DNA from: Hansfordia pulvinata
Lineage: Eukaryota; Ascomycota; Sordariomycetes; Xylariales
NCBI GenBank assembly: GCA_006538405.1
Contig: BJKQ01000009.1
Span: 2,428,001 to 2,492,000 of the forward strand
Direction of reading: 5' to 3'
Length of the DNA stretch: 64,000 nucleotides
Numbering within the stretch: the stretch's first letter is position 1; each line of letters opens with the position of its first letter. Position numbers and translations under genes: made by a program. Under the pieces are notes generated by a model. It searched no databases, was not told the DNA's origin, and saw only the letters and a program-made list of their open reading frames with translations. Below are positions 13,139 through 25,909 of the stretch, in pieces.

Positions 13139-13145
13139 TATAAAG
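13139..13145 (+). promoter_or_regulatory. candidate TATA box of the NTF2-like gene
   Basis: TATAAAG lies 177 bases upstream of the ATG at 13322, followed by a CT-rich leader (13215-13275) and then a C/A-rich segment up to CCACCATGG. The arrangement resembles a strong fungal promoter. Transcript data are not available here. Confidence 0.45.
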
Positions 13146-13321
13146 CCGCTCGTCTTTTCCCCTCAGAAACAGAGATTGGACCATCTCCAGACTCCTCATC
13201 CAAGTTCTACAATCAACCCTCTCTCTCTCTGCATTCCACGCGCATTCATCTCACAACCCCTCTACCCCCCTCCTATACCACTCCCACATCCCACTCCAAA
13301 ACAACACCAAAACCACCCACC

Positions 13322-14092
13322 ATGGCCGCCGACAAGACCGCCGTCATCGACACCGTCAAGGCGTACCTGGCCTCCGTGTCCAACGCGTCGCCGCCCTTCT
13401 CGCAGGAGCACGTCTTCGCCGACGGCGGTTTCGTCTTCTCGCACCCGGACAAGGGCGTCATCCCCTTCAAGATGTCGCAGCAGGACGCCTTCTGGGAGCC
13501 CAACACGCAGTACTCGGTCGTGTCGGCCGACCCCTTCGCCCCCGAGGCCTGGGTCCAGGACTCCCTGGCCGCCGTCCTGGTGGGCTTCGAGTCGAGCTCG
13601 GCGGCCTCGGGCGCCGCCGTCTTCGGGCTCGTCAAGACCGCCGACGCCGGCGCGTGGAAGATCTCGAGCATCGCCGCGACCCAGGCCTCGCCCATCCCGG
13701 CGCCGGCGGCCTCCGCTCCCGCGGGGCTGATGGAGCCCATCGACGCCCTGCTGGCCGACTTCTCGCGGCCCGACTGGGCCAAGCTGGGCGGCCACTTCCT
13801 CGAGGGCGCGATGAACGTCGAGTCGCGCGCCGGCGCGCCGCCCGCGGCCAAGACGGCCCGCGAGTCGGTGGAGGCGCTGGGCGCCATGGCGGCGCAGCTC
13901 GGCGGGGAGACGAGCGAGGAGCTCAGCGGCGTCGAGGTCCGGGCCGCCGGCGACACGGCGCTGGTCTGGGCCCCCTTCGTCATCAAGGTCGCCGGCAGCC
14001 CCTTCTACCGCGGCGTCAACGTCTTCACCCTCGTCAACAAGGGCGGCAAGTGGCTGCTCAGCGGGTCGTCCAACACGGGCTCCAAGATCTAA
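13322..14092 (+). CDS. protein with two tandem NTF2/SnoaL-like halves, function unknown
   Basis: A single-exon frame of 256 residues starts in an excellent context (CCACCATGG). Residues about 1-120 and 130-256 each look like an NTF2-like alpha+beta cone: an N-terminal helix (DTVKAYLASV; PIDALLADFSRP), a middle segment with small residues, and terminal strands (AAVFGLVKTADAGAWKISSI; VFTLVNKGGKWLLSGSSNT). The repeat of the K/G-W ending in both halves supports an internal duplication. There is no signal peptide or membrane segment. Codon use is strongly C-ending, as in highly expressed fungal genes. NTF2-like folds range from enzymes to binding proteins, and no catalytic set is obvious, so no function is given. 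Confidence 0.8.
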   Translation: MAADKTAVIDTVKAYLASVSNASPPFSQEHVFADGGFVFSHPDKGVIPFKMSQQDAFWEPNTQYSVVSADPFAPEAWVQDSLAAVLVGFESSSAASGAAVFGLVKTADAGAWKISSIAATQASPIPAPAASAPAGLMEPIDALLADFSRPDWAKLGGHFLEGAMNVESRAGAPPAAKTARESVEALGAMAAQLGGETSEELSGVEVRAAGDTALVWAPFVIKVAGSPFYRGVNVFTLVNKGGKWLLSGSSNTGSKI

Positions 14093-16499
14093 AGAAGAAA
14101 AGGAAATAGTAAGAAAAAAAGGGAAGACTGTGTGGGATGTGCCGGTTGGCTGACGACTTCAGCGCCGAGTCCGCTGGACCGCCTGGAAGGGAGGGGGTTC
14201 ACCTCCTACGACAATGTGTATCTATTGAGGCTGTGGTCTGCCGGGCCAAAGATGGCCATCAAGGCCGATCGCCATCGAGGCCGTTTGTGTTTGACCCAGT
14301 CGCCACATGTGTAAATACGAGTATCTGCCCAACCACCATCCATCTGGTGCCGTGCAAACGCAGAGAGTGATGGGTACTCGTAGTCGCGAATTCTCGCTTC
14401 ATTTTCCCGATCGTGTCCTGAGTAAGAGCTAACCCCGTTCAGGATGGGGGATATCGTGTACCTGACAATATGCAGGTACGGGATGATCACCGCGGCACGT
14501 GGGTTGCGTGAGCCGGGGACGCGATGCTCCCTTAAGACACTCTGTTATACTGGGTTGGTGACAGCCACGCGGGTAAGCCTGATAGGTGTATGTGCTGCTG
14601 TTGTTGTCGCGATTGCAATGCGTTCTTACAAACAAATCAGCAAGCAGGCCGTGCCAGGCGCACTGAATCACGCAGCCGATGGACGGATTGCAACACCGCT
14701 ACTGTACAGTTTGCTGCTGACACCGGTGAGTCTCATTGTTGCTCAGCCAAGGACTGGCTGCGCCGTGCGACACCAAACGGCGTAAGGCTGGACTGGAGGG
14801 GCGCCGCGTCGGCCATGGCGGGCGGAACGCCCGCGAGTACGACATGCTCCGGATCGTACAAATCGCGTTGGGGTTGAGAGTCGGCCAAGGATCATCCTTG
14901 GGCAGCGGCAGAGCCAGGGTCCCTCTTTGGGCAAACAGGGCTGGCTGGCGTCGATTTCTGTCTGTCTCTGTTTTCTTTTCTTTTGGTCCGAGCTGGGTTG
15001 GTTGCTTCAGGGACACCAGGGACCAAGCACGAGCCGTAAGTTTCCAGCAGCAAACGGCCGGTTTTCCTAGCAAGGGAAGTTGGCCGGGACGAGCGAGGGA
15101 AAAGATCGATTGCCTCGCCGGCCTCACTGCGGAGCAACGACGGCCAAGCCACCTCAATTGGGGAGTTTGGCACGCCTCGCCGAGGTGGTCGAGCGTTTGA
15201 TCTGTGCCTTTACTTTCCGTTTGACCATGTATCATACTCGGTACGATGAGCACCCACTTCGGTCTCCTCGCGGCCCAGCGACGAGTCACACCGCTCGTGG
15301 CCGTCGCTCTCGCACACGTCGCGGGGAAGCGCACTTCGGACGACGCCCGCTGGCCAACGAGCGCTGCCACGCATCACCGTACAACGCGCGCGCATGGGGA
15401 CGTCCCGTCACCCGCGCCCGGGCTGGTTGCCAAAAATATAAAGAAGCGGGAGAGACGACTCGAAGGAGAAACGTTACGGCCGTGGGTGGAATCTGATGAA
15501 TAGGTAGGTAAGGTAGGCACGCACGAGTGGGACGAGACTGGTGGCCTCGTTGCTCAAGTGCACTCGTACGCCGCGTACGAGGATGGCCTCGTGTGCAACG
15601 TGGCGGGCCCCCAAAGCTCACCAGCTTCCACCGATGCTGGCTGCTGCTTGCGACTCGTCACAAGACAGAAAGGGCCCTAGTGGGTGGACGGAAGCAGAAG
15701 GCCCGCGACGGCGGTGCACAAGCAGCAGGCAGGGAAACGAGGCAAAAGCAACGGAATAGGTAATCAAAGGGTCGGACAAACAGGGTTGTCCCGGGGTGTC
15801 ACGACGCGGCGGTGTCCAGCGAATGTTGGGAGGCACGGAGGGAAGGGGGCCTGTCGTGGCCATCCCTCCATCTACTCCGTAGGTATTTCTCCATCCACCC
15901 ATCGGCTTGCCTGACGTCGTTTGCAAGCACGAATGAGATGAGGCCAGGGTCGAAAGTCGTGAAAGGGTAGGGCAGGGGAGGTGAACAGGGAGAGGGGGGG
16001 AGAAGCCCAAAGGAAGACCAGGGGCCCACGTCGACGGTCGACTGCCGGCGGGGATCCGACCCGACACGCACCACCACCAAGAGCCGCCGCCGCCGCCGCT
16101 GCTACTGCCCCGCTGCCATATGTTCGTCGGTCAACGACCCAAAGCGATCACGGGGCTTGCCCACACGTGCCACACTGGGGCGCGCGAGCACAGGCGCGGG
16201 CGGGCTTTCGTCGTAGCGCAACCGCCGTCGACCACGCACGCACCGGTATCCAGCCCGTTGCACACAAATGGATCAAGTCCGTCAGGTTACGTACCTACAA
16301 GGGGACCGACGACGGCCAGGTTAGGACACGGCGACCTATGAGTATCGTAGGTACCTTATTACCCAGTCCAATAGAAGCGGCCTCGCTTGCCCGCCGACCT
16401 GCAGGCTCCAAGTGTTGGGACGCATCGTCGTGGCACCACTCACAGGCCGCCCTCCCGGCCCACAACGCGGCTGCTTGCTTCTCCTGCGCAGGGTTCTGC

Positions 16500-16533
<34 letters not shown>

Positions 16534-17892
16534 TTCTTCCCGGCCCCACCGTGCCAACCTGGGAATACCACATAGCCTAGGGGAAGCGCTCCGGCCACTT
16601 GGTCATCGATTCCTGGACGCGACGCCGAATCGAGGGGGGGCTCTGGGCCCTTGCACTAAGGCGCCACATGAGGAGAAGAAGAAGGTAAAGAAGGCGACCG
16701 ACAAAGAAAAGAAAAGGAAAAAAAGAACCAGATTGCTGGGTCCGTGATGACGGGGCTGGCTGTGTCCCGGGTTTGCTCGCCCCCATACTTGCCCACCACC
16801 CCATGCCTTCTGAATTCACGCGACTCGTCAAAAAGAATAAGAAGGACCGAGGGGAAAATTCTGAACGTGAGAAAAAAAAGAAAAAAAAAAGAAGCCGTGG
16901 TCGCACACGCTATATGCAAGCGCTATAACCGCGGGACGAGGCCGGACGGGGAACCGCAGGAACGGGAGCGGGTCGAGGGCGGGCAAACAATGGCCTTTGC
17001 TTTGCAATCGCAGCCGTTTCCCCTCATTCGGATTGTGAGGTGAAGTGAGGTGGGATGGGACGGGACGGGACGGGCGAGACGGGATGAGATGAAATGGGAC
17101 GAATGCCGTGGGCAAGAGGCAGGGCAAAGGAAAGAAGGCGTCTTGCCGCCCTGGAGAAAACCAATATGCTGCGGTGCGCGCGAGCAATCGTCGGCATCGT
17201 CTGCAAAGCCAAGCTAGCGTGGTCGACGACAAGCACGCACGCACGCACGCACTCTATCCGTTGGTGCGAGTGCGCCCGCCCGGGTGTTTGCCGAATCGGC
17301 GTCGATGGATACGAGTACATATCGTACATACAGGTATCGTGAGTACTCGTAGTACTATGCAGCGGTCAGGCTGGACTGCCCCTGCATGCGGATCCCACCC
17401 AACGCTGCCAGCTCAGCCTGGGAGCCCAAGATGCATGCAAGTCATGCCATGGCCCCCCTTCTCGCTGCCCACGCCTCGCCCGGATTGGCCCGCCCGCCCT
17501 ACCCTGGCCCGGGTGTCATGAACGGGAGAGGCGAGCGCCGGAAAGGTGGTGGCGGCAGCCAGAAAAAGAGCCCTTGTGCCTGGCAGCCCGCCCCATATCG
17601 GGACGGATATTTATTTCAAGGGTGCCATCTCCCTCGTCGGGGACCCTTTCGTTGGACGTCGTCGCTCTGTCGAGTATACTCTGTAGACCAGGTTTTCTTC
17701 CTCGTCTTACCATTGTCCAGCCACCCGGACACAGCACCACCTAACCGCGCCCAGCACAACGCAACCCGCGCCGGCTTCTGACGATATCCCCAGATTTGTT
17801 CTCTACTTTCACCGCCACCTACACCTGCCTACCACCTACCTTGACGCGCACACCCGTGCCCGTCTCCCTACTCATAATATCCATTCTTCACC
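14093..17892. other. intergenic, no gene seen
   Basis: 3.8 kb without a credible frame. Holds TACGAGTA-type motifs (near 14313, 14373, 15564, 17311-17355), a TAGGTAGGTAAGGTAGG motif at 15501-15517, a CT microsatellite at 16500-16533 and a CGCA repeat near 17233. Confidence 0.5.
16500..16533. repeat. CT dinucleotide microsatellite
   Basis: About 34 bases of CT repeat with two TTT interruptions, in non-coding DNA. Confidence 0.8.
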
Positions 17893-19290
17893 ATGATGTT
17901 CTCCAACATGATCGACGTCAACCGGATAAAGTCGGAGCGCAAGAAGATCCGGCGCAAGCTGCAGAAGGTGGACTCGAACCAGCAGCACCAGCAACCAGGC
18001 CGGGAGGAGGACGGCGCGAGAATGTCCTTCGACTCGCAGGCCAGCAGCACCACCGAGACCGTCCGGCCGGCCAAGAAGCGCTTCTTCCAGGCCACCAGGG
18101 CCGAGGCGGTGTCCAAGCCCGCCGCCATGCAGCCCTGCCTGCTGCTGCCCGACGACCTCACCGACAATCGGTGGGTGGACCACTTTGAGAAGAGCGGGTA
18201 TCTGACCCAGGACGCCGCCGCCGCCGCCGCCGACGCGGCAGACGAGCCGAACTGGTCCGAGGTCCACCCGGCCCTGCGGCCCAAGCCCATCTTCCCGAGT
18301 TCGCCCACCTCAACGCCAACATCGGCTCCCCCAAGACCTCCATCGATGAGTCACTCATGTCCTCCTGCGCCTCCTCGCCCACCGGCTCCCTGTCCCCCCC
18401 CTCCTCCGTCTACCTGCGCCGCAAGGCCAAGACTCCCGTCTACTGGATCGGCCAGCTCGAGGACTCGCTGCACCGCCGCGCCGACCCCGCCGCCGCCTCG
18501 CAACACGCGGACCCCCACCAGGATGCCGACCCGCTTCTCCCGTCCTGGGCCCCCGCCGACTCGGCCCTGGACCTGAGCCGGGACGGCCCCACGCCGCGGC
18601 AGGACGACGAGCGGCGCCAGACCGTCATCTTCAGCCCCTGCTCGTCGCCCATGATGGAGGAGGGGGAGGAGGAGGAGATGCCCCCCACGCCCGGCGACGG
18701 CAGCCCGTTCCCCCAGCCGGCCGCTCCGGAGGTCGGAGCGCTGCCGCCCCTCGCCGCCCTCACCACCACAGCCACCAAGCCGCTGAACTTGCTGTCGCGA
18801 TCGCTCAGCACCGGCGCGGGCTCTCCGGAAGCGGAAGGGCGCGCCGCCGTCTACTTCCACCACCACCGCCGCCACCCGGACGCGGCCTCGCAGCCGGCGT
18901 CGCCCCGGACGAGCAGCGACCGGCTCACGACGTCCAGCGCCTCAACCCCCTCGCTGGTGCACTCGGAGCCGGACGGTCTGCAGAGCAGCTTCGACCTGCT
19001 GGTCATGGAGCTGGCCTCGGCGGCCGAGAGCGCCAGCGCCAGCACCGCCACCCCCGCCCAGAGAGCGCCGGGCTGTCGCGCCTGGGCCTGCAGGCCATGA
19101 TCGACATGTACGAGAGGTCAGGGGCCGGGCGCTACAGGCCGAGACGGGCAACCGGCAGACGGTCGCGGCGCTGTTCGAAATGTGGCTGGGGGCTCTGCGC
19201 GAGGTGCAGGCCCGGGCGGACTGCAAGGAGGCCGGCAGCAGCGTCATCATGAGCGACGTCGACGGGATGGAGGTGGAGGAGCTGGACTGA
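17893..19290 (+). CDS. unrecognised protein, three apparent missing bases
   Basis: I do not recognise this protein. It starts MMFSNMIDVNRIKSERKKIRRKL (17893), a basic helical segment, and passes through a conserved-looking stretch (DDLTDNRWVDHFEKSGYLTQ). The frame moves to -1 near 18294-18296, where the alternative frame reads EFAHLNANIGSPKTSIDESL. It moves again near 19051-19059 (into ESAGLSRLGLQAMIDMYERSG) and near 19121-19124 (into ALQAETGNRQTVAALFEMW), ending VEELD at 19288. Each break is cured by one extra base in a C or G run. The corrected length is about 466 residues. The centre is Pro/Ser-rich and probably disordered; both ends look helical. No domain can be assigned. Pseudogenisation is the alternative explanation for the breaks. 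Confidence 0.6.
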
Positions 19291-20293
19291 TTTTTCACTT
19301 TCCTTTGTTGCGAAACGCACAACCACACCACGCACAGATGCGTATGTAATGTTTTCTGCTCTCTCTCTCTCTCTTATTTTCTTTTGAGACCGGCAAGGTC
19401 CAAGGTTGGGTTGCTTTCTTGCGATTTCTTGTCATGGCGCCAGGGGATCGACTGTTCGAAAGGGTCAGCCAAACAAGCTGAACTCGATAGCGCCGCGTGG
19501 TTTTTGCGATGGATACCCTGGTTCTGGCTGGATGGAGCGAGAGCTCTTGTTCTGATTTGATTCGCTTCGCTTCGCTTCTTCTATTCCCCTCTTGTCCCTT
19601 TCGTCTTTGAGGTGTTTGGGGCCGGAGCCTTCGTCCGAGCCGCGTTTGGCTTCTTTCAATTTCTAACTATGAATTCTTCTTTCCTTCACCTTGTTACTCT
19701 TAAACTTGAGACGTCCACTCGGGCCTCCCGCATCCGTCCCGGCACTGGCCGGCTTGTGTTCATTATTTCTGGGTTATGAGGGCTTAGTGATTCGGCGAGA
19801 ATGTTCTAGGCGGAAGCCAAGGTGAAGCAAGGAGATAGGCAGATTGATGAGACTGAAGAAACCCCAGCTGATGCTGTTACTGGCGGAATACTCGGCTGAT
19901 ACTCACACAGTCCAATTATGCACACCATGCGTGATAAAGCCACCTGACAGACCCTGTTTCGTAACGCGATCGTATTCGTAGCATGCAGATCACCCCACCA
20001 GCCACTCTAGCGACGGACGCGCCTGCCACGCCTGCCCGACGCGTGCCTGCCAACAATCAATTCACCGTCGGCCGCCTTGACGGGTCAAACTCTGCGAACG
20101 TTCACGAACTCAGGCCGACTCTCTCAACACAGTTGTCCTTCATTCTCTCCCAATCGAACCCGATCCTCGCCTCCCACGACGCTTCGGATTGCGTGCTCGA
20201 TCCACGCACAGCACCCACATCCTCGGGACTGCTCGCGTTCTGCGCCTCCGTCCGCGGGCGCTGCCCCTCTGCGCTTCGCCCTTCGATCCCATC
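19291..20293. other. intergenic between unknown gene and NSE2
   Basis: About 1 kb of less GC-rich sequence holding the 3' end of the preceding gene and the NSE2 promoter. No gene seen. Confidence 0.5.
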
Positions 20294-21561
20294 ATGCCCG
20301 GCGGTCGTCTACTCTCAGGCCGCCCCAGGCCGAGCGCCTCGGCTCGCGAACCAGCCCCCTCCCAGTCGCGTTCTGCCGACGATACAGAGCTTCCCGAGTA
20401 CGAGCCCCCGTCCTGCCCGATGGGCCAGCAAGCACGCCGCCAGCTACAGGACCTGCTCAGCAACAACGACGCCAAGAAGTATGGGCTCAGTCTGGAAAAG
20501 TCCATCGCGATCCTCGGCGCCAGCGTCGCCGATATCAACGACCGCCACGCAGAAAGAGAAAAAGCCCTCGCCGGCGTCCGCGAGCGCGCCGAATCTCGCA
20601 ACCAAAGTACCGACGAGAAGCCGTACGTCCACACTTTGGAAAAGGCTGTCCGGAAAATGCGCTCGGAGGTCCCTGAGCTGTCAGAGCAATGCGACCATGC
20701 CGTACGAGCCGTAATCGACATGCGTGTGGAGCTTGAAGACGGCAAGACGGCACTCCACAACGCCATCGAAGTTACCGACCAGGAGAGCGTCCGCGTTGCC
20801 GAGGAGATCCGGCAGCTAGAAGAGAACGAAGACGACGACGACGAAGACACGAAGATGACCATGCCCACAATCACCGGGCCGCTGCGCCTACTGGAGGAGG
20901 AAAAGGAGAGGCTGGCGATCGACTATCACTCCAAGTCTCTTCATCAGCGATATGCCATGAATAATGATTACACTGGTTTCAGAAAACAGTGGCATGATGG
21001 CACGTACGGGAAGAAGGGCAAGCCCTTGCCTGACAAGGCCAAGTGGTTTAAAGAGAACGGCGATGCCGATATATCCCCGGAGGATGACGACGACGACGAT
21101 CTGGTGGTGGCAGAGGAGACCCTTAGTATGCGTTGTCCTCTGTCGGGCCGCATATTCGAAGACCCCTACACCAGTCGGCCATGCAACCACACTTTCGACA
21201 AGGCTGCCATTGACGAGTACTTCATTCGCGGACCAACAGCCTGCCCCGTCGCGGGATGCAGTGCGGTAAGTAGCTCAACTCTGTCGCGCTTTCATCTCGG
21301 CATCTTGGTGTAGAGCCGCTTACTGACCCCATTACGTAGGTATTGACAGGGCAGGACTTCGACCCGGACCCGGTCGTGCTTCGGAGGATCAAGCGAGCGC
21401 AGGCGGAGCAGATGCAGCAAGATGACGACGAGGATGGTGACGAAGATGGTGACGAGGACGACCTGGACGAGGATGGGGACAATGCCATGCAAGACGTCAA
21501 GCCAGTCATTCGGAGAAAGAACCGTCGCGCCGAGGAGATTGTCGATGACGAGGATGAATGA
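20294..21561 (+). CDS. NSE2: Nse2/Mms21 SUMO E3 ligase of the SMC5-SMC6 complex
   Basis: Two exons (20294-21265, 21340-21561; intron 74 nt, GTAAGT...TAG, phase 0) give 397 residues. The N-terminal two-thirds is helical (heptad-like stretches around residues 45-200), as expected for the arm that binds Smc5. An SP-RING follows: C281-P-L-S, C297-N-H299, C317-P-V and C322, the last coordinating residues sitting just before the intron. Acidic Asp/Glu runs flank the ring, and a second acidic tail ends EEIVDDEDE. The enzyme attaches SUMO to SMC5/6 and other repair proteins in the nucleus. The predicted length exceeds yeast Mms21 because of the acidic insertions. The start ATG (context ATCATGCC) is the first that leaves the helical region intact. 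Confidence 0.9.
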
Positions 21562-22187
21562 TAATGAAGAGAATGACGCCTTCGGGCTTTCGACCCTTTT
21601 TTCACCGAGCTTTGTATTCTTTGCCTGACGAGCAGGTTCGTAGTGTAGGAGTGGGCGTCGTTCGCAGTGGGATGGCACGATGACTCTCGCCGCCTCTGCC
21701 ATCGGCTTTGGCTACCTCGTACGTACCGCGTGGTAATTATCAGCGAGACTGTGGGTCGTCGACGCCGCACAGCATCCCGGCTGGGGCCGACCAGATCCGA
21801 TGCAACCACTGAGAGGCTCCGTCCGATCCACCCTGGAGCCGGGACAGCAATCTTATCTGATTGAAAATCGGGTCTGCTTAATGACGGAGTCCAAGTTTGG
21901 CCGCTGGCACTGACCACGAGCAAAGTGGTCCCGGACAATTCTTATCTCGGGTGGCTGCCATTCTTTTTTTTTTGGTTGATGTCATTCTTTCATTGTTCTT
22001 GCTAGCCTGAGCCAGTCCTCCAGCTCTGCCACCCTTTTGAACTTCAACAAAAGTCGCAAAACAGACCACTCACAGCCAACACTCAAACCTCGGTTGACTG
22101 TCCTTCCGGGTTTTTTCTTGCTTCTTCCTTCCTTTCTTCTTTTCTGCTCAAACATCCGGATCAAATTAACCGTGTGCCACGCACAGC
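21562..22187. other. intergenic, NSE2 3' end and peroxidase promoter
   Basis: No gene seen. A TTCTTTC-rich leader (22100-22150) precedes the peroxidase ATG. Confidence 0.5.
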
Positions 22188-23263
22188 ATGCCCGCAGACG
22201 ACCAAGACCCGCGGTGGGCTCCGGCACCGGCGCCCCCGACCGCGGCGCAGCTGGAGCCCGTGGAGGCGGCGATCCGGGAGCTCCTGCACCAGCCGGGCTA
22301 CGACGACGGGTCGGCGGGCCCGGTGCTGGTGCGGATGGCGTGGCACTCGGCGGGGACGTACGACGCGGCGACGGGACGGGGGCAGCAACGGGGCGGGATG
22401 CGGTGGGAGCGGGAGGGCGGGGACCCGGCGAACGCGGGCCTGCAGCACGCGCGGGCGTTCCTGGAGCCCGTCAAGCGGCGCTTCCCCTGGCTGACGTACG
22501 CGGACCTGTGGACCCTGGCGGGCGTCGTGGCCGTCCGCGAGATGGGGGGTCCCCGGGTCGCCTGGAAGGGGGCCGGTTGGACTACCCCTCGCCCGGGGAC
22601 GGGAGGCTCGCGCCCCGGGGCAGGCTTCCCGACGGGGCCCGGGGCGCGGGCCACCTGCGCGCCGTGTTCGGCGGGCGGATGGGGTTCCGGGACCAGGAGA
22701 TCGTGGCGCTGTCGGGCGCGCACAGCCTGGGCCGGTGCCACGCCGACCGGTCCGGGTTCGAGGGCAAGTGGGTCAACAACCCGACGCGCTTCAGCAACCA
22801 GTACTTCCGCCTGCTGCTGGCGCACGACTGGAAGCCGAAGACGCTGGCCAGCGGGGTGGAGCAGTTTGTGTACGTCGAGGAGAAGGAGGAGGGCGTGGAT
22901 GTGGAGGAGGAGGAGGACGGGGAGGAGGAAGAGGGCCTGATGATGCTGCCCACGGACATGGCGCTGCTGAGCGACGCGGGGTTCCGGCCGTGGGTCGAGC
23001 GGTACGCCGAGGACCGCGAGCTGTTCTTCGAGCACTTCGCCGCCGCCTTCGCCAAGCTGCTCGAGCTCGGGATCCGGCGCGACGCCGCGGGCAACGTCGT
23101 CAATGACGGCGGCAGCGGCGAGGGCGGTGGTGTTAGTGGCTACCGCAGCGCGCCCAAGAAGAGCGACGCGCCCCAGGGACCCCCGCGCGACCAGGACGCC
23201 GGCCAGGTCGGGCACGAGGCGGCGCCGCTGCGGGAGAGGAGGGGCTGCGGGGCCAAGTTGTGA
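22188..23263 (+). CDS. cytochrome c peroxidase-like haem peroxidase (class I), one apparent missing base
   Basis: Starts [10 protein letters not shown] with no mitochondrial presequence, so the enzyme is probably cytosolic. The distal haem pocket R49-M-A-W52-H53-S-A-G-T-Y-D is complete. After GPRVAWK the frame shifts to -1 at a G5 run (22568-22572). With one extra G it continues [15 protein letters not shown], then proximal [11 protein letters not shown] (His about 179), W about 195 and [11 protein letters not shown]. The corrected length is about 358 residues. This is the non-mitochondrial fungal CcP paralogue group, expected to reduce hydrogen peroxide; the electron donor is not evident. 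Oddities are an acidic Glu/Asp insertion (22875-22935) before LMMLPTD and a basic/Gly tail. Downstream AATAAA at 23475. Confidence 0.85.
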
Positions 23264-23749
23264 TGGGGTGCGGCTTGTTGGCGGCGTGGCGGTGGTGTAC
23301 GAGATTTGCAGTTCCTCACGGATGTCGGTGCGTTCTTGCATAGAGATATAGAGAGATATAGATCGGGACTCTTTCCTTTCACCATTGCGATCTCTTCTAG
23401 CCACGCTAGTTCTCAGGCCGGTGTCATATCATCAAAGGAAGATTTATTCTAGAAGGGCTTCATGTAAACTGGTAAATAAATGGAAAGAAAGTATATACTG
23501 CAGCGCTTGCTCGTAAATGTATGCGCCAGATCAACACGAGTTGAATCATTATTGCCAGATTGCCGACTGGCTCCCATAGCCTTCAGACTGTCCCCCTTTG
23601 CGACGAGTCCAGTGCCGTCGCTTCACTCCCATCCCCACGCCTTTTCAGAGGCGCGCTCCCGCCCGCCCCCGCTTCTTGCCCCCGAGCACCAGCAGCAGAT
23701 GCGTCGCGAGAGCCACGCCGCCGAGCACCAGGGCCGGCGGCAGCCACCG
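23264..23749. other. convergent intergenic region, peroxidase and esterase 3' ends
   Basis: AT-richer than its flanks, with AATAAA at 23475-23480 on the plus strand, a plausible polyadenylation signal of the peroxidase transcript. No gene seen. Confidence 0.5.

Positions 23750-25909
<2,160 letters not shown>

Larger units (their letters stand above)
10326..13321. other. intergenic, no gene seen
   Basis: The beginning holds a TTC microsatellite (10330-10365), probably in the 3' UTR of the Clr5 gene. TACGAGTACT motifs lie at 10971 and near 11134, TAGGTAGGTACCTAG motifs at 11508-11540 and long GA tracts at 12641-12679 and 13022-13042. The open frames look non-genic. Confidence 0.5.

Noticed and set aside
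19110..19136. Possible 26-nt GT...AG intron in the unrecognised gene
   Set aside because: Far shorter than any other intron here (54 nt or more); a missing base in the adjacent G run explains the frame change more simply.
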